A stretch of 64,000 bases of DNA from Streptomyces sp. XY006 (GTDB lineage: Bacteria > Actinomycetota > Actinomycetes > Streptomycetales > Streptomycetaceae), in the NCBI RefSeq assembly GCF_002237655.1, contig NZ_NOKT01000037.1:1-64000 (forward strand), in the 5' to 3' direction. The notes beneath the pieces were generated by a model that had not been told where the DNA came from, did no database searches, and saw only the letters and a list, made by a program, of their open reading frames with translations. The position numbers and the translations under genes are program-made. Each line of letters begins with the position of its first letter. Within the stretch, counting starts at the first letter, position 1. Positions 61,085 to 64,000 of the stretch are shown here, one piece after another.

Positions 61085-62455
61085 TCAGGCCGGAGTGGAC
61101 CGTTCGGCCCGTGCGGGGACGCACCACCGGGCCAGGAGCGCCGCCGCGAGGTAGGCAGCGGCCCCGATGAGCATGCTGGTGCGGATGCCGCTGCCGTAGG
61201 TCGCGGCCGAGGCCAGCAGGCTGCCGCCGAGTGCGACACCCGTGGCGCTGCCGATCTGGCGGGTGGTGTTGAACAGGGCGGAGGCGGCACCCGCGTAGGC
61301 CGGGGGCGCGGCGCCCATGACGGTGGCGGTCGAGCCGGTGAGGGCGAAGGAGGTGCCGAAACCGGCGGCCATCATGGGAAGCACCAGCGCCGCGTAGGCC
61401 GGGTCGGCGCCCGCCGCGGCCCAGCCGGCCAGGCCCAGCGCCGCCAGGAGCATCCCCGAGATCACCAGCGGGCGGTCGCCGGTGCGGCGGCTCAGACGGC
61501 CGGAGAGGACGGAGGCGAACATCGTCATCGCCACCGCCGGGAACAGCGCGAGGCCGGTGCCGAGGGCGCTGTATCCGCGCTGGTGCTGGAACTCCAGGCT
61601 GGCGGTGAAGACCATGCCGTAGAAGCCGAAGTTGAACAGCAGGCCGATCGCGGCGCCGCCGCCCAGGGCGCGGGAGCGCAGCAGGGCGAGCGGCAGGGCG
61701 GGGGTCCGGGCCAGCCGCTCGCGCAGGGCGAAGGCCGCGGCGGACAGCACGGCCAGCCCGAGTCCGGCGAGCACGGCCGGGTCGGACCAGCCGCGCCGCC
61801 CCGCCTCGTTGAGCGCCGCCGTCAGCAGCGCCACCGCCGCCACGACCGCGATCTGCGCGGGCACGTCCAGGGCCCGGTCGGCGCGCCGGGGCGAGCGGGA
61901 CACGTGCCGCAGGGTGAGCGCCAGGCAGGCCGCGCCCACGGGCAGGTTGATCAGGAACACCCAGCGCCAGCCCGCCGTGGAGACCAGCAGGCCGCCCAGC
62001 AGCGGTCCGGCGGAGGCCGCGATGCCCGCCATGGCGCCCCACAGTCCGAAGGCCCGGGCGCGTGCGGCCCGTTCCGGGTAGGACTGCTGGAGCAGGGCCA
62101 GCGAGCCGGGCACGATCAGCGCCGCGCCGAGCCCTTCCACCAGCCGCGCCACCACCAGGAAGGCGGTGCCGGGCGCGAGGGCGCAGGCGGCCGAGGCCAC
62201 GGTGAAGAGTGCCACGCCCGCGCAGAACACCCGCCGGTTGCCCAGCCGGTCCCCGAGCGCGCCGCCCGTCAGCAGGAACCCGGCGAGGACGAGCGTGTAG
62301 CCGTCGGTGATCCACTGGATGCCGGTCAGCGAGGCCGACAGCTCGCGGCCGATCACCGGCACGGCGACGTTGATGACGGTGACGTCGAGGATCACCATGA
62401 AGTACCCGGAGCACACCGCCAGCAGGGGCACCCAGGACCGTCGCTCGGAGGGCAT
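61085..62455 (-). CDS. MFS drug-type exporter (DHA2-like, 14-helix class)
   Basis: The 456-residue membrane protein has MFS motifs: FMVILDVTVINVAVPVIG in the first helix (the DHA2 motif D1), GGALGDRLGNRRVF between helices 2 and 3, and the antiporter motif C region GLWGAMAGIAASAGPLLGG. It most likely exports a drug or metabolite with proton exchange. It lies downstream of the ATP-grasp gene on the same strand with a 56-base gap. Confidence 0.92.
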   Translation of the reverse strand: MPSERRSWVPLLAVCSGYFMVILDVTVINVAVPVIGRELSASLTGIQWITDGYTLVLAGFLLTGGALGDRLGNRRVFCAGVALFTVASAACALAPGTAFLVVARLVEGLGAALIVPGSLALLQQSYPERAARARAFGLWGAMAGIAASAGPLLGGLLVSTAGWRWVFLINLPVGAACLALTLRHVSRSPRRADRALDVPAQIAVVAAVALLTAALNEAGRRGWSDPAVLAGLGLAVLSAAAFALRERLARTPALPLALLRSRALGGGAAIGLLFNFGFYGMVFTASLEFQHQRGYSALGTGLALFPAVAMTMFASVLSGRLSRRTGDRPLVISGMLLAALGLAGWAAAGADPAYAALVLPMMAAGFGTSFALTGSTATVMGAAPPAYAGAASALFNTTRQIGSATGVALGGSLLASAATYGSGIRTSMLIGAAAYLAAALLARWCVPARAERSTPA

Positions 62456-62511
62456 GGCCCTACCTGTACACCAAAAGCCGCACCGCGGGACGTATGCCCC
62501 GCTCGTGGCGG

Positions 62512-63390
62512 TCAGCGGGCGGCGGCCAGCACCGCCCGGACGACCCGGGGCACGGAGTCCGGGTGCACGTGCAGGAACAGGTTCGGCTCGATCAGCTCCA
62601 GCTCCATCAGCAGGGGCTCCCCGTCCGGCCCGGTCGCGAGGTCCACCCGCGCGTACAGCAGCTCCGGGTCGCCGGGCACGGCCGCCAGGGCCCGCTCGGC
62701 GAGGGCCAGTTCGGCGGCGGTGGGGTCCCAGCGCCGGATGCCGGGGTGGGCGACCTTGTCCGCGTCGTACGGCGTGCCCGGGGTGAGGACGGCGCCCTTG
62801 ACGCCGGCGTGCAGCAGCCGGCCGCCGAAGAACTGCAGGGCCCGTTCGCCGTGCGTGTCGACGGCGGCCAGATACGGCTGCACCATCGCGGTGAGCCCCT
62901 CCGCGTGCATCCGCTCCACCTGCCGCAGGGCGGCGTCGTGTTCCCCGGCCGGGTGGCGGGCGGCGTACCGGGCCCCCGCGCCGGAGGTGGGCTTCACCAC
63001 GTACTCCCGGTCGGCGGGCAGTTCGACGGGGTCGCCGGGCGCGAGGTAGCGGGTGGGCACGGCGGGCACCCCGGCCCGCGCGAGTTCCCCGAGGTAGCGC
63101 TTGTCGGCGTTCCACCGCACCACCTCGACCGGGTTGACGAGCCGGGTCGCCCGCGCGCAGCGCTCGGCCCAGGCCGTGAACTCGGCGGCGCGCCAGCTGT
63201 AGTCCCAGGTGGAGCGGATCAGGGCGAGATCGAAGGCCGCCCAGTCGACGGCAGGGTCGTCCCAGGCCACGGCGACGGCGTCGGCTCCGGCGTCGCACAG
63301 GGCACCGACCAGCACCGGCAGGTCCCGGTCCTTGTGCTCCTCGCCCCCGGAGTCATAGGTGACGAGCGCGATACGCGGAGCGCCGGCCAC
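62512..63390 (-). CDS. ATP-grasp ligase-type protein
   Basis: The 292-residue protein has an ATP-grasp fold: a pre-ATP domain (IALVTYDSGGEEHKDRDL), a lysine region EYVVKPTSGAGAR and the metal-binding end LLYARVDLATGPDGEPLLM followed by ELELIEPNLF. Relatives join a carboxylate to an amine or thiol. It may act on a product exported by the downstream MFS protein (inference from order). GTG 63390 follows a GAGGGGGGA ribosome site; ATG 63423 is the other option. Confidence 0.87.
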   Translation of the reverse strand: MAGAPRIALVTYDSGGEEHKDRDLPVLVGALCDAGADAVAVAWDDPAVDWAAFDLALIRSTWDYSWRAAEFTAWAERCARATRLVNPVEVVRWNADKRYLGELARAGVPAVPTRYLAPGDPVELPADREYVVKPTSGAGARYAARHPAGEHDAALRQVERMHAEGLTAMVQPYLAAVDTHGERALQFFGGRLLHAGVKGAVLTPGTPYDADKVAHPGIRRWDPTAAELALAERALAAVPGDPELLYARVDLATGPDGEPLLMELELIEPNLFLHVHPDSVPRVVRAVLAAAR

Positions 63391-63493
63391 GGCGATTCCC
63401 CCCTCGGTCAGACAAGCGATCACCGACTTCCGCGGCAGGCTGACAACCCCGGTCGCCGCGGCGTGCCCCGGAGCGCGTCCCGGGCCGGCGGCA

Positions 63494-63583
63494 GGAGTCG
63501 TCCGGCGGCTGGGAGTCGTATGGCGGCTAGGCGTCGTCCGGCGGTCGGGAGTCGTCCGGCGGCTGGGAGTCGTCCGGTTCCCA
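63494..63583. repeat. 18-bp tandem repeats, five degenerate units
   Basis: Units begin at 63494, 63512, 63530, 63548 and 63566 with consensus GGAGTCGTCCGGCGGCTG. Units 1 and 4 are identical. The stop codon of the FCD regulator (63527-63529) falls at the end of unit 2, so the upstream units encode its tail (PPDDS-type repeats). Confidence 0.85.
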
Positions 63584-64000
63584 GTCCAGTAGGCGGACCT
63601 TCGCCACCGTGCGGACGTGGCGGCGCATGGCCGCTGCGGCCCGGCGGGGCTGTCCGGCGGCGATCGCGTCGAGGATGGCCCGGTGCTGGGAGAGGGAGCG
63701 GGACGGGCGGCCGGGCTGGCGGAGGGACTCGGTGCGGCTCTCGGCGATCTGCTCGGCGATGGAGCGCATGAACTCGGCGAGCAGACCGCTGTGGGCCGCC
63801 GCCGTCACCGCCGCGTGGAACAGCCGGTCGCCCTCGACGCCGTGACCGCCCTGCCCGATCTCCTCCGTCATCCGGTCGAGCGCGGACCGCATCGCGGCCA
63901 GGTCGTCCTCGGTCCGCCGCTCGGCCGCGAGCTCGGCGAGTTTCGTCTCCAGCGCCTCCCGGGCCTCCAGGACGTCGGGCAGGCGCCGGCGGCGCTCCAC
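63527..64000 (-). CDS. FCD-domain GntR (FadR-type) regulator, partial
   Basis: The visible 157 residues are the C-terminal part of a FadR-subfamily regulator; the DNA-binding winged helix lies beyond the right edge. The FCD helical domain is clear: LPDVLEAREALETKLAELAA, DRLFHAAVTAAAHSGLL, LSQHRAILDAIAAGQ and MRRHVRTVAK, with the metal-ligand-type histidines. The tail is a DDSQPP/DDSRPP repeat encoded by 18-bp tandem units. Such regulators often respond to organic acids. Target genes cannot be judged from this window. Confidence 0.88.
   Translation of the reverse strand: MERRRRLPDVLEAREALETKLAELAAERRTEDDLAAMRSALDRMTEEIGQGGHGVEGDRLFHAAVTAAAHSGLLAEFMRSIAEQIAESRTESLRQPGRPSRSLSQHRAILDAIAAGQPRRAAAAMRRHVRTVAKVRLLDWEPDDSQPPDDSRPPDDA

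Overview
The window is a GC-rich (clearly >70%) actinobacterial chromosome segment that reads as Streptomyces. Many genes start with GTG and some with TTG, codon third positions are almost always G or C, and genes are often joined by 4-base ATGA/GTGA overlaps. The gene set (FasR-type PucR regulator next to fabD-fabH-acpP-fabF, DUF3145, an XRE/DUF397/RsbW-like module, DUF397, DUF3068) is typical of that genus. No rRNA, tRNA, CRISPR array, insertion sequence or prophage was seen; the segment looks like ordinary core to mid-conserved chromosome.

Layout. 0.1-6.4 kb: pirin, then the fatty-acid synthase locus (fasR, fabD, fabH, acpP, fabF) ending at a strong hairpin, then DUF3145. 6.7-21 kb: mixed housekeeping and secreted enzymes (SGNH lipoprotein, aldose epimerase, GH3 glucosidase with TetR, a cysteine-free pyroglutamyl-peptidase-like secreted protein, EI24/CysZ-like membrane protein, M14 carboxypeptidase, beta-lactamase-fold hydrolase, Ohr/OsmC, MDR oxidoreductase with a divergent MarR, and a zinc-ribbon membrane protein). 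21.3-31.9 kb: a sugar-acid/sugar-import region with an enolase-superfamily dehydratase, zinc alcohol dehydrogenase, U32-like TIM-barrel protein, ChvE/MmsA/MmsB ABC transporter, Tat-exported aldose epimerase and an aminotransferase with a long Pro/Gln/Ala tail. Shared TTCG-rich operator-like motifs sit ahead of two of its transcription units.

31.9-36.3 kb: PPOX-class flavoprotein, a whiJ/abaA-like regulatory module (RsbW-like ATPase divergent from XRE-DUF5753 plus DUF397) with a perfect 27-bp palindrome in the shared promoter, YciI, a DHFR-like protein and DUF4360. 36.7-48.9 kb: Rrf2 regulator, GH35 beta-galactosidase and GH51 arabinofuranosidase; an ImmA-like metallopeptidase coupled to a DUF6545 (MAB_1171c-type) membrane protein, followed by a FAD monooxygenase; an IclR-SMP30 operon; and a DUF2613-PucR pair.

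49.1-61.0 kb is the most interesting part: a DUF3068 (PorA-family) membrane protein followed by a tightly coupled nine-gene set. It encodes a GT4 glycosyltransferase, a methyltransferase, a 1390-aa AftD-like GT-C arabinofuranosyltransferase, a condensation-fold acyltransferase, a second methyltransferase, a DMT-type membrane transporter, a one-cysteine Trm112-like protein, a FkbM methyltransferase and an unknown protein. It ends at a 14-bp hairpin. I infer a machine that makes, decorates (acyl, methyl) and exports a surface glycan or glycolipid. 61.0-64 kb: an MFS exporter, an ATP-grasp ligase and a truncated FCD-type GntR regulator at the right edge, with 18-bp tandem repeats over its stop codon.
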